Origin: Chlamydia trachomatis
GTDB lineage: Bacteria; Chlamydiota; Chlamydiia; Chlamydiales; JAAKFR01
Assembly: GCA_945861315.1 (NCBI GenBank)
Contig: CAMAUB010000063.1
Coordinates: forward strand, 1 to 7,280
DNA length: 7,280 bases
Direction of reading: 5' to 3'
The position numbers were made by a program, and so were the translations under genes. The notes below the pieces were generated by a model. It was not told where the DNA came from. It searched no databases and saw only the letters and a program-made list of their open reading frames with translations. Every line of letters starts with the position of its first letter. Position 1 is the stretch's first letter. This document shows, one piece after another, positions 1 through 6,279 of the stretch.

Positions 1-270
1 AGGAACTTTTAAAATAAGTTCACGTCCATCTTTCCCCTTACGATTATTAGGGCCTCCCTGTCCACCATCGTCTGCACTCATTTGAGTTTTATTCCGATAG
101 AAGTCTAAAGAAGAAATTTGTGCGTCAGATTCAATTACAACAGAAGCACCCCTCCCTCCATTGCCCCCACATGGGCCACCTTTAGGGATATACTTTTCAC
201 GTCTCCACGAGATAACGCCGTTGCCACCCTTACCAGCTTTCAAATGTAATTTAACTTGATCTGTAAACAT
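1..270 (-). CDS. obg: GTPase Obg/CgtA, N-terminal 90 codons (partial)
   Basis: This is the N-terminal Obg fold of the ribosome-associated GTPase Obg (CgtA), which acts in the cytoplasm in 50S subunit maturation and stress control. The frame is open over all 90 codons to the left edge, so the G domain lies outside the window. The protein starts MFTDQVKLHLKAGKGGNG and continues with the glycine-rich stretch typical of the family: WRREKYIPKGGP (residues 27-38), GGNGGRG (40-46) and DDGGQGGPNNRKGKDG (58-73). The ATG at 270 places MFTDQV exactly where the family begins. No good Shine-Dalgarno sits close to it: an AAAGGA lies about 15 bases upstream, and an in-frame GTG at 285 is a possible but less likely alternative start. 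It follows rplU and rpmA, the usual bacterial order, and is probably co-transcribed with them. Confidence 0.95.
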   Translation of the reverse strand, partial: MFTDQVKLHLKAGKGGNGVISWRREKYIPKGGPCGGNGGRGASVVIESDAQISSLDFYRNKTQMSADDGGQGGPNNRKGKDGRELILKVP

Positions 271-364
271 AATCTTAAGAAACACATCCTTTGGTAATCC
301 ATGAGACCTCTTTCTAAACCTGCTTTGGTTAAGAAAGAAGTCTATTCAATCAAAGGTTTGTATG
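271..364 (-). other. rpmA-obg intergenic spacer with a weak dyad
   Basis: This 94-bp spacer separates rpmA from obg. It contains an imperfect inverted repeat, AAACCT at 316-321 against AGGTTT at 354-359, which could fold into a long-looped hairpin. There is no T-run that would make it a convincing terminator and no clear promoter. Read-through from rpmA into obg is the simplest reading. Confidence 0.3.
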
Positions 365-613
365 TTATGCAGGCACAACAAAAACAAACGTGCGCTTCGC
401 CTTTTTAAAATGCACAATTCCATCCACTAGAGAGAAGAGTGTGTCATCCGACCCACGGCTGACGTTCTTAGATGGGTGCCATTTTGTCCCACGCTGGCGC
501 ACTAAAATGCTCCCTGCTCTGACAAATTGACCTGCACCTGCTTTAATTCCTAACCGTTGTGAATGTGAATCACGTCCATTTCTTGTGGAACCTTGACCTT
601 TCTTATGCGCCAT
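365..613 (-). CDS. rpmA: 50S ribosomal protein L27
   Basis: L27 is a protein of the large ribosomal subunit whose N-terminal tail reaches the peptidyl-transferase centre. The 82-residue length is normal for the family. It opens [16 protein letters not shown], a mature-type N-terminus without the extra cleavable leader seen in Firmicutes. It carries the L27 signature region [14 protein letters not shown] (residues 34-47) and ends in a typical VDGIV...F core. The KWHP wording fits chlamydial L27 as I remember it. The start codon has an AGGAG 4-5 bases upstream, lying inside the end of rplU, with which it overlaps by 11 bp. That arrangement suggests translational coupling of L21 and L27. Confidence 0.97.
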   Translation of the reverse strand: MAHKKGQGSTRNGRDSHSQRLGIKAGAGQFVRAGSILVRQRGTKWHPSKNVSRGSDDTLFSLVDGIVHFKKAKRTFVFVVPA

Positions 614-932
614 GCATAACTCCTGTAATTTTTACGCGAGTATAAAATTGACGATGCCCAACTTTTTTGCGATAATTTTTTCGTTTTTTGTACTTATATG
701 AAACTACTTTAGGACCTCTGATTTGGTCCACAACTTCCGCTTGGATAACTGCTTTAGTAATAGTTGGAGTCCCCACTGTTACTTTTTTTCCATCGTTAAA
801 ATAAAGAACATCTCTAAATTCAATTGTTGTTCCCTTTTCGCCCTCTAGTAGCTCCACATCGATCACGTCACCTGCCGAGACACTAAACTGTTTTCCGCCA
901 CTTTTGAAAATTGCGTATTCTGATATTGACAT
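603..932 (-). CDS. rplU: 50S ribosomal protein L21
   Basis: L21 binds 23S rRNA in the large subunit. The 109 residues are close to the family's usual 100-110. The N-terminus has [13 protein letters not shown] (residues 6-18), and the basic C-terminal half has [18 protein letters not shown] followed by GHRQ.YT.VKI, the classic L21 signature. The ATG at 932 is preceded by AAGGA with a 7-base gap, and a strong promoter lies just upstream (962-990). The last codons (…MHGA, then TAA) run into rpmA, overlapping its start by 11 bp. It is the first gene of the rplU-rpmA-obg cluster. Confidence 0.97.
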   Translation of the reverse strand: MSISEYAIFKSGGKQFSVSAGDVIDVELLEGEKGTTIEFRDVLYFNDGKKVTVGTPTITKAVIQAEVVDQIRGPKVVSYKYKKRKNYRKKVGHRQFYTRVKITGVMHGA

Positions 933-961
933 CTTAGTTTCCTTGGTAAAAAAAGAGCATT

Positions 962-990
962 AATATAGCTTATTAGTTGGGAGAAGTCAA
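962..990 (-). promoter_or_regulatory. Sigma70/sigma66-type promoter of rplU-rpmA-obg
   Basis: On the minus strand there is a TTGACT -35 box (985-990) and a TATATT -10 box (962-967) separated by exactly 17 bases. Each box matches the consensus at five of six positions. Transcription would begin near 955, about 20 bases before the rplU start codon. The -35 box includes the first base of the start codon of the divergent gene at 990. Identified by eye only. Confidence 0.7.
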
Positions 991-1940
991 TGCCAAAAAT
1001 TTTATTGCAAGAAGAGCTCCCTTTTGGGGCAAAAGAATCTCTTGAGGAGGAGTTTCCTCAATATGATTTTATAAAAAAATGTGAGCACGACTACGACTGG
1101 CATGCGATTGAGGTGATCTATGGAAATCACCTAACAGAAGAGCAATTTAGTCATGCTATACGTCTGAAATGGATCCATTGTCCAAGGGTTGATACAACTC
1201 ATCTATGTGAAGAAAAAATTCGAGCTAAAGGAGATATTCTAGTGTCTCTTGGAGCGCACTATGATGTGACGCAAATTTCTGAATTTGTGATAGCTGCAAT
1301 TCTAGGGTTTGGAAAACAACTCTTTCGCTGGAAAGAAGCTCCAAACGACCCAGAGGAGTTTTGGAACTGGCCCTTAAAAGAGACCATGTGGACTCTAAAA
1401 GAGCGAACCCTACTTCAAATCGGACTTGGAGATGTTGGAAGTGAAATCGTACGCCTTGCAAATCTCTTTGAAATGAAAACATGGGGAGTGCGAGGAACCA
1501 ACTCGTTCCATCCTCATTGTAAAAAAACATTTTTAATTAACGAACTTCATTCAATTTTGCCTGCTGCGGATATCGTTGTCCTTGCCTTACCAAGACATGG
1601 AGTGGAAGTCAAAGAAATTTTATTTGGAGCGGCTGAGTTTAAGCTCATGAAACCTGACTCGATTTTCATTGTTGTCGGCTGTGCCGATATGGTCGATGAG
1701 CATGCTCTTGCTGAGGAGGCCAAAACATGCAAATTTCGAGGAATTCTCTTGGACGCCTTTTCCAACCCCCCTCCTCGAAAAAATTCTCCTCTCTGGACAC
1801 TCCCCTCTGGCATTCTTACCCCCTCAGTTGCTGGTATACCTGAGTCAAAAGAGCTACTCTCTCTTCGACTATTTCGCCGAAATTTGCGCTATTACATTCC
1901 TGGAAAAATAAATGAGATGAAAAATCTCATTTTAGTGTAA
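990..1940 (+). CDS. D-isomer 2-hydroxyacid dehydrogenase family protein lacking the usual catalytic residues
   Basis: The protein (316 residues, normal family length) resembles D-2-hydroxyacid dehydrogenases. It has an N-terminal flavodoxin-like half, then a Rossmann NAD-binding domain with GLGDVG at 145-150, and a family-type C-terminal part. Known members use an Arg, a Glu and a His for substrate binding and hydride transfer. Lining up the conserved blocks gives IVVGCADMVDEHAL at 227-240, where the Arg position is Cys231; DAFSNPP at 255-261, where the Glu position is Ser258; and ILTPSVAG at 275-282, where the His position is Ser279. All three are therefore lost while the fold signatures stay. 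The cofactor domain also lacks an obvious acidic ribose-binding residue in its short second strand region. The ATG at 990 has GGGAG 6 bases upstream. It ends 9 bp before proB, so it may share a transcript with the proline genes. It is either a pseudoenzyme or a divergent enzyme; its substrate is unknown. Confidence 0.8.
   Translation: MPKILLQEELPFGAKESLEEEFPQYDFIKKCEHDYDWHAIEVIYGNHLTEEQFSHAIRLKWIHCPRVDTTHLCEEKIRAKGDILVSLGAHYDVTQISEFVIAAILGFGKQLFRWKEAPNDPEEFWNWPLKETMWTLKERTLLQIGLGDVGSEIVRLANLFEMKTWGVRGTNSFHPHCKKTFLINELHSILPAADIVVLALPRHGVEVKEILFGAAEFKLMKPDSIFIVVGCADMVDEHALAEEAKTCKFRGILLDAFSNPPPRKNSPLWTLPSGILTPSVAGIPESKELLSLRLFRRNLRYYIPGKINEMKNLILV
1910..1932 (+). promoter_or_regulatory. Perfect 9-bp hairpin just before proB
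   Basis: AAATGAGAT (1910-1918) and ATCTCATTT (1924-1932) are perfectly complementary around a 5-base loop. The hairpin lies in the last codons of the dehydrogenase-like gene and 17 bases before the proB start codon, which has no visible Shine-Dalgarno. It could be a weak terminator or attenuator (only a short T-run follows) or a structure that affects proB translation. Confidence 0.45.
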
Positions 1941-1949
1941 AATAATACC

Positions 1950-2807
1950 ATGAAACTTGTGATTAAGATTGGATCTAGTTCTTTGACAAATCAAACGAAG
2001 GTTCTCTCACGTCCTCATATGGCCGAATTTGCTAGGCAAATCTCTATGCTTCATAATCTTGGGCATGAGATCGTCTTTGTCTGTTCTGGCTCTATCGTTG
2101 CAGGACGAGAAGTGCTTAAGACCGAAGAAAATTCTATCCCCCCCAAGCAAATGTTAGCCTCCATTGGGCAGGTGCGTCTCATGCACCTATGGACTGAGCT
2201 TTTTCAAATCTATGGCATCACAATTGGTCAGATCTTACTTTCAAAAAATGACTTTGCACACCCCTCAATGAGTCACAATGCTCAAAATACTTTTGCCCAA
2301 ATGTTTTTACACCGTATTCTTCCTATTGTGAACGAAAATGACACAGTTGCCATCGATGAAATCATCCCCTTTGCAGGGAATAAGCCTCCTTTTGGAGAAA
2401 ATGATGCACTAGCTGCCCATGTTGCTGTGCTTGTAGGTGCAGAGCTTCTTTTTTTACTCACAGACCAACACGGTCTTTATACACATGATCCTCGCAGCGA
2501 TCCTCAAGCAAAGCAAATTGACTCCATTGAAAAAATTGATGAAGCAATGGTTCAATTTTCTATCGGAGGAAGTGGAGCTATCGGAACTGGTGGAATGGCT
2601 ACAAAAATTGCCGCTGCCCGCTCAGCTACTGAGCAAGGAATCGATGTGATCATCGCACACGCTTACGAAACAAATATTCTTGCACGACTTCTCAACGGAG
2701 ATAAACTAGGAACGCGATTTGTCAGTCAAAAAAAAGGGACTCCAAGCAAAAAGGGCTGCACTCTTTTTGCGAAAAACAACCACCCAAGAGAAAAATTTAG
2801 CTCTTAA
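1950..2807 (+). CDS. proB: Glutamate 5-kinase (kinase domain only, no PUA)
   Basis: ProB phosphorylates L-glutamate with ATP to gamma-glutamyl phosphate, the first and usually proline-inhibited step of proline synthesis in the cytoplasm. Amino-acid-kinase motifs are in order: VIKIGSS (4-10), CSGSIVAGRE (45-53), NENDTVAIDE (128-137), FGENDALAAHVA (148-159), LLTDQHGLYTHDPR (169-182) and GTGGMATK (212-219), with the closing LGTRF at 253-257. At 285 residues it holds only the kinase domain; the C-terminal PUA domain of E. coli ProB (367 residues) is absent. Residues after about 257 (VSQKKGTPSKK…) are a polar tail coded within the overlap with proA and match nothing I know. The ATG at 1950 gives MKLVIKIGSS, the family start, but no Shine-Dalgarno precedes it, so coupling to the gene 9 bp upstream is likely. 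Confidence 0.95.
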   Translation: MKLVIKIGSSSLTNQTKVLSRPHMAEFARQISMLHNLGHEIVFVCSGSIVAGREVLKTEENSIPPKQMLASIGQVRLMHLWTELFQIYGITIGQILLSKNDFAHPSMSHNAQNTFAQMFLHRILPIVNENDTVAIDEIIPFAGNKPPFGENDALAAHVAVLVGAELLFLLTDQHGLYTHDPRSDPQAKQIDSIEKIDEAMVQFSIGGSGAIGTGGMATKIAAARSATEQGIDVIIAHAYETNILARLLNGDKLGTRFVSQKKGTPSKKGCTLFAKNNHPREKFSS

Positions 2808-3939
2808 GGCAATTGCCATTGAGCTAGATAATCGGCAAAATGAAATTCTTTTTGCCAACGAGAAAGACCTAGCTCACAAAGGTCTTTCAGAATCTATGCG
2901 TGATCGTCTTAATCTTCAAGGACGCTTAGGTTCTGTGATTGCTGACCTCATGAATGTGATTGAATTGCCTGATCCAGTTGGGCAGATCCTCGAAGAGCGC
3001 ACACTTCCAACTGGCCTTCACCTTGTAAAACAACGCGTTCCTATTGGAGTCATTGGGGTCATCTATGAAGCGAGACCCAATGTTACCATCGATGTTGCTT
3101 CCCTTTGTCTTAAGAGTGGAAATAGCGCTATCTTGAGAGGAGGCAAAGAGACTCTTCATACGAACAAAGCATTAATCAAAGCAGTCCACTCAGCCCTTAA
3201 AAGAGTTAACTTTCCAAAAGAGTGCATCCAGTTGCTCACAAGCTCAAGCCGACTTCAAGTGAAACGGCTTCTTCATCTTGATGAGTTTGTTGATATGATT
3301 ATTCCACGCGGAGGAGCTCATCTACAGGAATTTTGCAAAAAAGAGAGTCGAATTCCAGTGATTTCGGGAGGAGTTGGAATCTGCCATCTCTATGTCGATA
3401 GGCATGTCGATCAAGAGCGCGCTTTGAGTGTCATCAAAAATGCGAAAATGCAACGCCCAAGCGTCTGTAATGCACTTGACACACTGCTTGTTCATCAAAA
3501 GATCGCTCCATCATTTCTCCCCAAACTTGCCTCTTACCTACAGGGCGTTCACTTTCGCCTCCATCTCAATGCTACTCCTTATCTAACTGGTATTGTCGCA
3601 AAAGAATCTGACTGGCATACCGAATGGCTCGACCTTATTTTAGGAGTCAAAATAGTTGACTCTCTTGATGAAGCGATCGACCATATTCAAACCTATGGAA
3701 GTGGGCATAGCGACGGAATCCTCACAGACGATCCAACCCAAGCTAATCAATTCTTAAAAGAGGTGGATTCAGCTGCAGTCTACGTCAATGCATCAACCCG
3801 CTTTACAGATGGGGCACAGTTTGGTCTTGGCTCTGAAATTGCAGTCTCAACCCAAAAACTTCATGCAAGAGGACCAGTTGGGTTAAAGGAACTAACCAGC
3901 TATAAATGGATCTTAACGGGAGACTATTTATCGCGCTGA
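2719..3939 (+). CDS. proA: Gamma-glutamyl phosphate reductase (TTG start)
   Basis: ProA reduces gamma-glutamyl phosphate with NADPH to glutamate-5-semialdehyde, the second step of proline synthesis; its labile substrate is handed over by ProB. The 406 residues fit the family (about 415). Visible blocks are PIGVIGVIYEARPNVT (108-123), LKSGNSAILRGGKE (131-144), the catalytic-cysteine signature QRPSVCNALDTLL (245-257, Cys250), and the C-terminal STRFTDGAQFGLGSEIAVST (359-378) followed by ARGPVGLKELTSYK. The TTG at 2719 is chosen because it gives MSVKKKGLQAKRAA, which matches the family N-terminus, and because AGGA sits 7 bases upstream. No in-frame ATG would keep this part. The first 89 bases lie inside proB in another frame, and the end overlaps proC. 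Confidence 0.95.
   Translation: MSVKKKGLQAKRAALFLRKTTTQEKNLALKAIAIELDNRQNEILFANEKDLAHKGLSESMRDRLNLQGRLGSVIADLMNVIELPDPVGQILEERTLPTGLHLVKQRVPIGVIGVIYEARPNVTIDVASLCLKSGNSAILRGGKETLHTNKALIKAVHSALKRVNFPKECIQLLTSSSRLQVKRLLHLDEFVDMIIPRGGAHLQEFCKKESRIPVISGGVGICHLYVDRHVDQERALSVIKNAKMQRPSVCNALDTLLVHQKIAPSFLPKLASYLQGVHFRLHLNATPYLTGIVAKESDWHTEWLDLILGVKIVDSLDEAIDHIQTYGSGHSDGILTDDPTQANQFLKEVDSAAVYVNASTRFTDGAQFGLGSEIAVSTQKLHARGPVGLKELTSYKWILTGDYLSR
2727..2734 (+). promoter_or_regulatory. A8 tract in the proB-proA overlap, candidate slippage site
   Basis: Eight consecutive A residues lie where both proB and proA are read. Loss of one A (or gain of two) in the mRNA would join ProB after VSQKKG directly to LQAKRAA of ProA, giving a single kinase-reductase chain. 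RNA polymerase is known to slip on A-runs of about this length. Use of this site here is purely inferred. Confidence 0.3.
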
Positions 3940-4676
3940 TTCGACTCATCGGCTGTGGAAATATGGGCTCTGCTTTTGTTTCTGGCCTCGGGCAGAAGAC
4001 GATCTGCTACGACCATAACCCTGAAAAAGCTAGAGCTTTAGCCAATGCCATTGGAGGGACAACAAGCTTATCTGCCCTTGAAGGGAGCTCTCCTGATGAG
4101 ATCTTGCTACTTGCCGTTAAGCCAAAAGACTTTGATGGGGAGCTGTATAAAGAATTCAGTGGAAAGCTAGTGATCAGTGTAATGGCTGGAATCACACAAG
4201 AATGCCTCAAAAAAAGCTTTTCTACCCCCTGCTTGTGCGCAATGCCAAATCTTGCCGTTCGCTACGGTTTTGGGATCATCGCTCTGAGCGAAGATCCCCT
4301 TCTTGACAAACCCTTCATCGAAAACCTTCTGGCCCCTTTAGGTAAGCTCGAATGGTTCCACGAGAAACACTTTCCTGCGATAACTGCTCTCACAGGTTCA
4401 GGCCCCGCCTTCGTCCTTCGCCTTCTAATCTCAATAGAAAAAACGGCAGAGCAGATGGGACTTCCTTCAAAGCAAGCGACTCCATTAGCAAAAGAAATGA
4501 TGCTTACAACCCTTCAATGGTTAGAGGCCTCAAAAGAGCCCCCTGCCGCTCTCATCAAAAAAGTTGCCTCTAAAGGAGGAACTACCCAGGCTGGACTGGA
4601 AGCTTTTGACCGTTTTGAGGTTGAAAAAGGACTTTCCCAGACATTTATTGCTGCTCTTAATCACTTTTTAAAATAA
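3906..4676 (+). CDS. proC: Pyrroline-5-carboxylate reductase
   Basis: ProC reduces delta1-pyrroline-5-carboxylate to L-proline with NAD(P)H, the last step of the pathway begun by ProB and ProA. The Rossmann motif LIGCGNMGSAF is at 14-24, VKPKDF at 71-76, MPNLAVRYGFG at 113-123, and the C-terminal signature LTGSGPAF (162-169) plus ASKGGTTQAGL (221-231) identifies the family. The 256 residues are a little short of E. coli ProC (269). The only canonical start is the ATG at 3906, inside proA, with AAGGA 15 bases upstream. It adds about ten residues before the strand where most ProC proteins begin. A non-canonical CTG (3936) or ATT (3939) start at the proA stop would give the usual length. It closes the proBAC run; only AT-rich DNA follows. 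Confidence 0.94.
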   Translation: MDLNGRLFIALIRLIGCGNMGSAFVSGLGQKTICYDHNPEKARALANAIGGTTSLSALEGSSPDEILLLAVKPKDFDGELYKEFSGKLVISVMAGITQECLKKSFSTPCLCAMPNLAVRYGFGIIALSEDPLLDKPFIENLLAPLGKLEWFHEKHFPAITALTGSGPAFVLRLLISIEKTAEQMGLPSKQATPLAKEMMLTTLQWLEASKEPPAALIKKVASKGGTTQAGLEAFDRFEVEKGLSQTFIAALNHFLK

Positions 4677-4743
4677 ACTTTATATAATATAAATACTAAT
4701 TATTTATACTATAGATATAAGTTAATAAAAAAGGATTAAAAAT
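4677..4743 (+). promoter_or_regulatory. Very AT-rich leader of the SDR gene, with a dyad
   Basis: Only 7 of 67 bases are G or C. A perfect 7-bp dyad, TTTATAT (4679-4685) and ATATAAA (4687-4693), follows the proC stop directly. Several -10-like hexamers occur (TATAAT 4683-4688, TATACT 4705-4710, TATAAG 4716-4721), but none has a good -35 box at 16-18 bases, so the true promoter cannot be picked. AAGGA at 4731-4735 is the Shine-Dalgarno for the ATG at 4744 (8-base gap). Confidence 0.4.
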
Positions 4744-6192
4744 ATGGCTATACCTTCATTAAAAGGAGCTAGTAAAGCTCTAACATATGCACCTAAATTA
4801 CTATTAGTAACAAAAGAGGCATTAGCAAGCAGAGCTCGATCTCTAGCAAGTACGGCAATACCCTCACTTACTGCAAGCAGTGTAACACCAGGCGTAGCAG
4901 ACTCACTCAAGCTTAACCGCAATGCTCGATACCTAATGCCTGCGCCGCTCACGGATTCTACTAGAGTTGTCAGAGATGGTAAGCCCTCATTAAAGACGTC
5001 AACACAAGAGTTAGCTCTGGTAAGCTTATTAGAAGAGCGTACGGCTGAACAAGTTAAAAGAGATAAGGCCCCCGATGTCGCGATCATTTCAGGAGCTTCG
5101 GGTCTAATTGGTCCTCACCTTGCTCTAAAATCCCTTGAAGAAGGGCGATCTACAATCCTAATCACCCGTGATAAAGCTACATTAGAGATATTTGGAAAGC
5201 ACTCACTTTGTCGCGTAATTGAAGCAAGCGAGGAGCAACAAGCAGATCCAAGGTTTATGAGCGAACAAATTGCAAAACTGTGTGCTGGTCGAAGAATCAC
5301 TTATGTGAACGGGCTTGGGGTTGCATCAGTTCCTGCTGGATCAAAAGCCATTCTTGAAAAAATCAATTTCGCTCCATTTCATGCTCTCTTAAGTCACCTG
5401 GAGGATGGCAAAAAAACAGGACTTTATCAAGACTGTCGTGTAGTACATCTAGGCTCTATTGCACTTTCAATTTTAAGAAAATCTGGCGAGCCAATCGAAG
5501 ATCCATACATACTCTCAAGAGCACAAACTGCTAAAAGACTCAGTGAATCTTCACTTGATCACCTTCATTTGGGAGTTTCATACGGCTACTGTGGCCCAGA
5601 GAATGGACGTCTAAACATGAAACATGGATGGGGACCAGATCAAATGGCTAACTTTTTTGTTCAAGTTCTCATAGGATCTGGTGAGCAGATAGTCCAGCCT
5701 GTTCACATACGAGATATTGTCGATGCAGTCTTTGCTTTCAAGGGAGGACGATTGGATATTGACGCAGTTGGTCCTGATAAGATGACGGTCAAGCAATTTT
5801 TCAAAGCATTTTGTGATAGGATGGGTACTAAATTCCGTCCAGTGCATATCTCTCATGAAATGGCTGAAAAGATCGCGGATATCTATGCGAATGGGCATGT
5901 CGCCCCTTACGCTGTTGTCTGTAGTCGTATTCTTGAGAAACAAGACCTTGTTTTTGACCATCAGCCAATGGCAGCTTTGCTTGGACGTGATCTCACATCA
6001 TTTCATGAGACATTTAAGGAGTTCCAAGTAGGTAGCTTTATGTCAGCTTCTCCCCCTATCTACGAACAGATTAAAGGAATGTTAATCAATGCCTCTTTGG
6101 ATCCAGTTAAATTCGAAAAACTCGTCTCGCTTTTGATAAAGGAGTGCCCAGGATTCTCTTTGCAGGTAATGAAAGCTCTTCTAAAAGACTGA
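4744..6192 (+). CDS. Atypical extended SDR (NDUFA9/NmrA-like) with a presequence-like N-terminus
   Basis: A 482-residue NAD(P)-binding protein of the short-chain dehydrogenase superfamily, atypical extended type. The Rossmann strand and glycine motif VAIISGASGLIG are at 112-123. The usual YxxxK active site appears as YILSR (255-259), with Arg in place of Lys. A later GPENG (284-288) and QPVHIRDIVDAV (318-329) fit NDUFA9/NmrA-like proteins, which bind a cofactor and often lack catalysis. About 110 residues precede the domain. The first 37 are rich in Ala, Ser, Leu, Lys and Arg with one acidic residue (Glu25) and could form a basic amphipathic helix like a mitochondrial presequence; a type III secretion signal is an alternative. 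PSL repeats at 4-6, 40-42 and 81-83. The C-terminal 45 residues look helical. The ATG is set by a good Shine-Dalgarno. No membrane segment is visible. Substrate unknown. Confidence 0.75.
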   Translation: MAIPSLKGASKALTYAPKLLLVTKEALASRARSLASTAIPSLTASSVTPGVADSLKLNRNARYLMPAPLTDSTRVVRDGKPSLKTSTQELALVSLLEERTAEQVKRDKAPDVAIISGASGLIGPHLALKSLEEGRSTILITRDKATLEIFGKHSLCRVIEASEEQQADPRFMSEQIAKLCAGRRITYVNGLGVASVPAGSKAILEKINFAPFHALLSHLEDGKKTGLYQDCRVVHLGSIALSILRKSGEPIEDPYILSRAQTAKRLSESSLDHLHLGVSYGYCGPENGRLNMKHGWGPDQMANFFVQVLIGSGEQIVQPVHIRDIVDAVFAFKGGRLDIDAVGPDKMTVKQFFKAFCDRMGTKFRPVHISHEMAEKIADIYANGHVAPYAVVCSRILEKQDLVFDHQPMAALLGRDLTSFHETFKEFQVGSFMSASPPIYEQIKGMLINASLDPVKFEKLVSLLIKECPGFSLQVMKALLKD

Positions 6193-6258
6193 GTTTCAAG
6201 TTGCCTTCCTTGGAGTGAGCGAGAAATAAAAGGCAAAAAAAGCCAAAAGATTGAGTTT
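6183..6258 (+). repeat. 14-bp direct repeat pair flanking the gene end
   Basis: AAAAGACTGAGTTT (6183-6196) and AAAAGATTGAGTTT (6245-6258) agree at 13 of 14 bases, 62 bp apart. The first copy contains the stop codon of the SDR gene. The second contains the probable -35 box of the next gene. Between them TTGCCTT (6201-6207) and AAGGCAA (6230-6236) form a 7-bp dyad. It lacks a T-run, so it is not a clear terminator. Confidence 0.5.
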
Positions 6259-6279
6259 TATTAATAAAAACTTCATAAT
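6251..6279 (+). promoter_or_regulatory. Promoter of the 89-residue protein gene
   Basis: A TTGAGT -35 box (6251-6256) and CATAAT -10 box (6274-6279) are separated by exactly 17 bases and match consensus at four and five of six positions. The spacer contains a perfect 14-bp AT palindrome (6256-6269). The start of transcription would fall near 6286, inside the left arm of the inverted repeat that follows. Confidence 0.6.

Noticed and set aside
938..966. Plus-strand promoter TTTCCT-17-TAATAT for the gene at 990
   Set aside because: The boxes match consensus at only three and four of six positions, too weak to list in AT-rich DNA.
1225..1813. Two minus-strand frames opposite the dehydrogenase-like gene
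   Set aside because: They are antisense to a family-matching gene and have no ribosome sites or motifs.
990..1940. Dehydrogenase-like gene as a pseudogene
   Set aside because: The frame is intact at full family length with a good start site; the loss is confined to catalytic residues, which fits a pseudoenzyme better than decay.
2719..2807. proB-proA overlap as a -1 ribosomal frameshift site
   Set aside because: proA is in the +1 frame relative to proB, so a -1 shift leads to the wrong frame; only +1/-2 shifts or transcript slippage work.
4722..5087. 121-codon minus-strand frame opposite the SDR leader
   Set aside because: It is antisense to a gene with a good ribosome site, has no family wording and no promoter, and its composition mirrors the Ala/Ser codons of the plus strand.
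5611..5961. 116-codon minus-strand frame inside the SDR gene
   Set aside because: It lies fully opposite the conserved QPVHIRDIVDAV region and shows no recognisable domain; a shadow frame.
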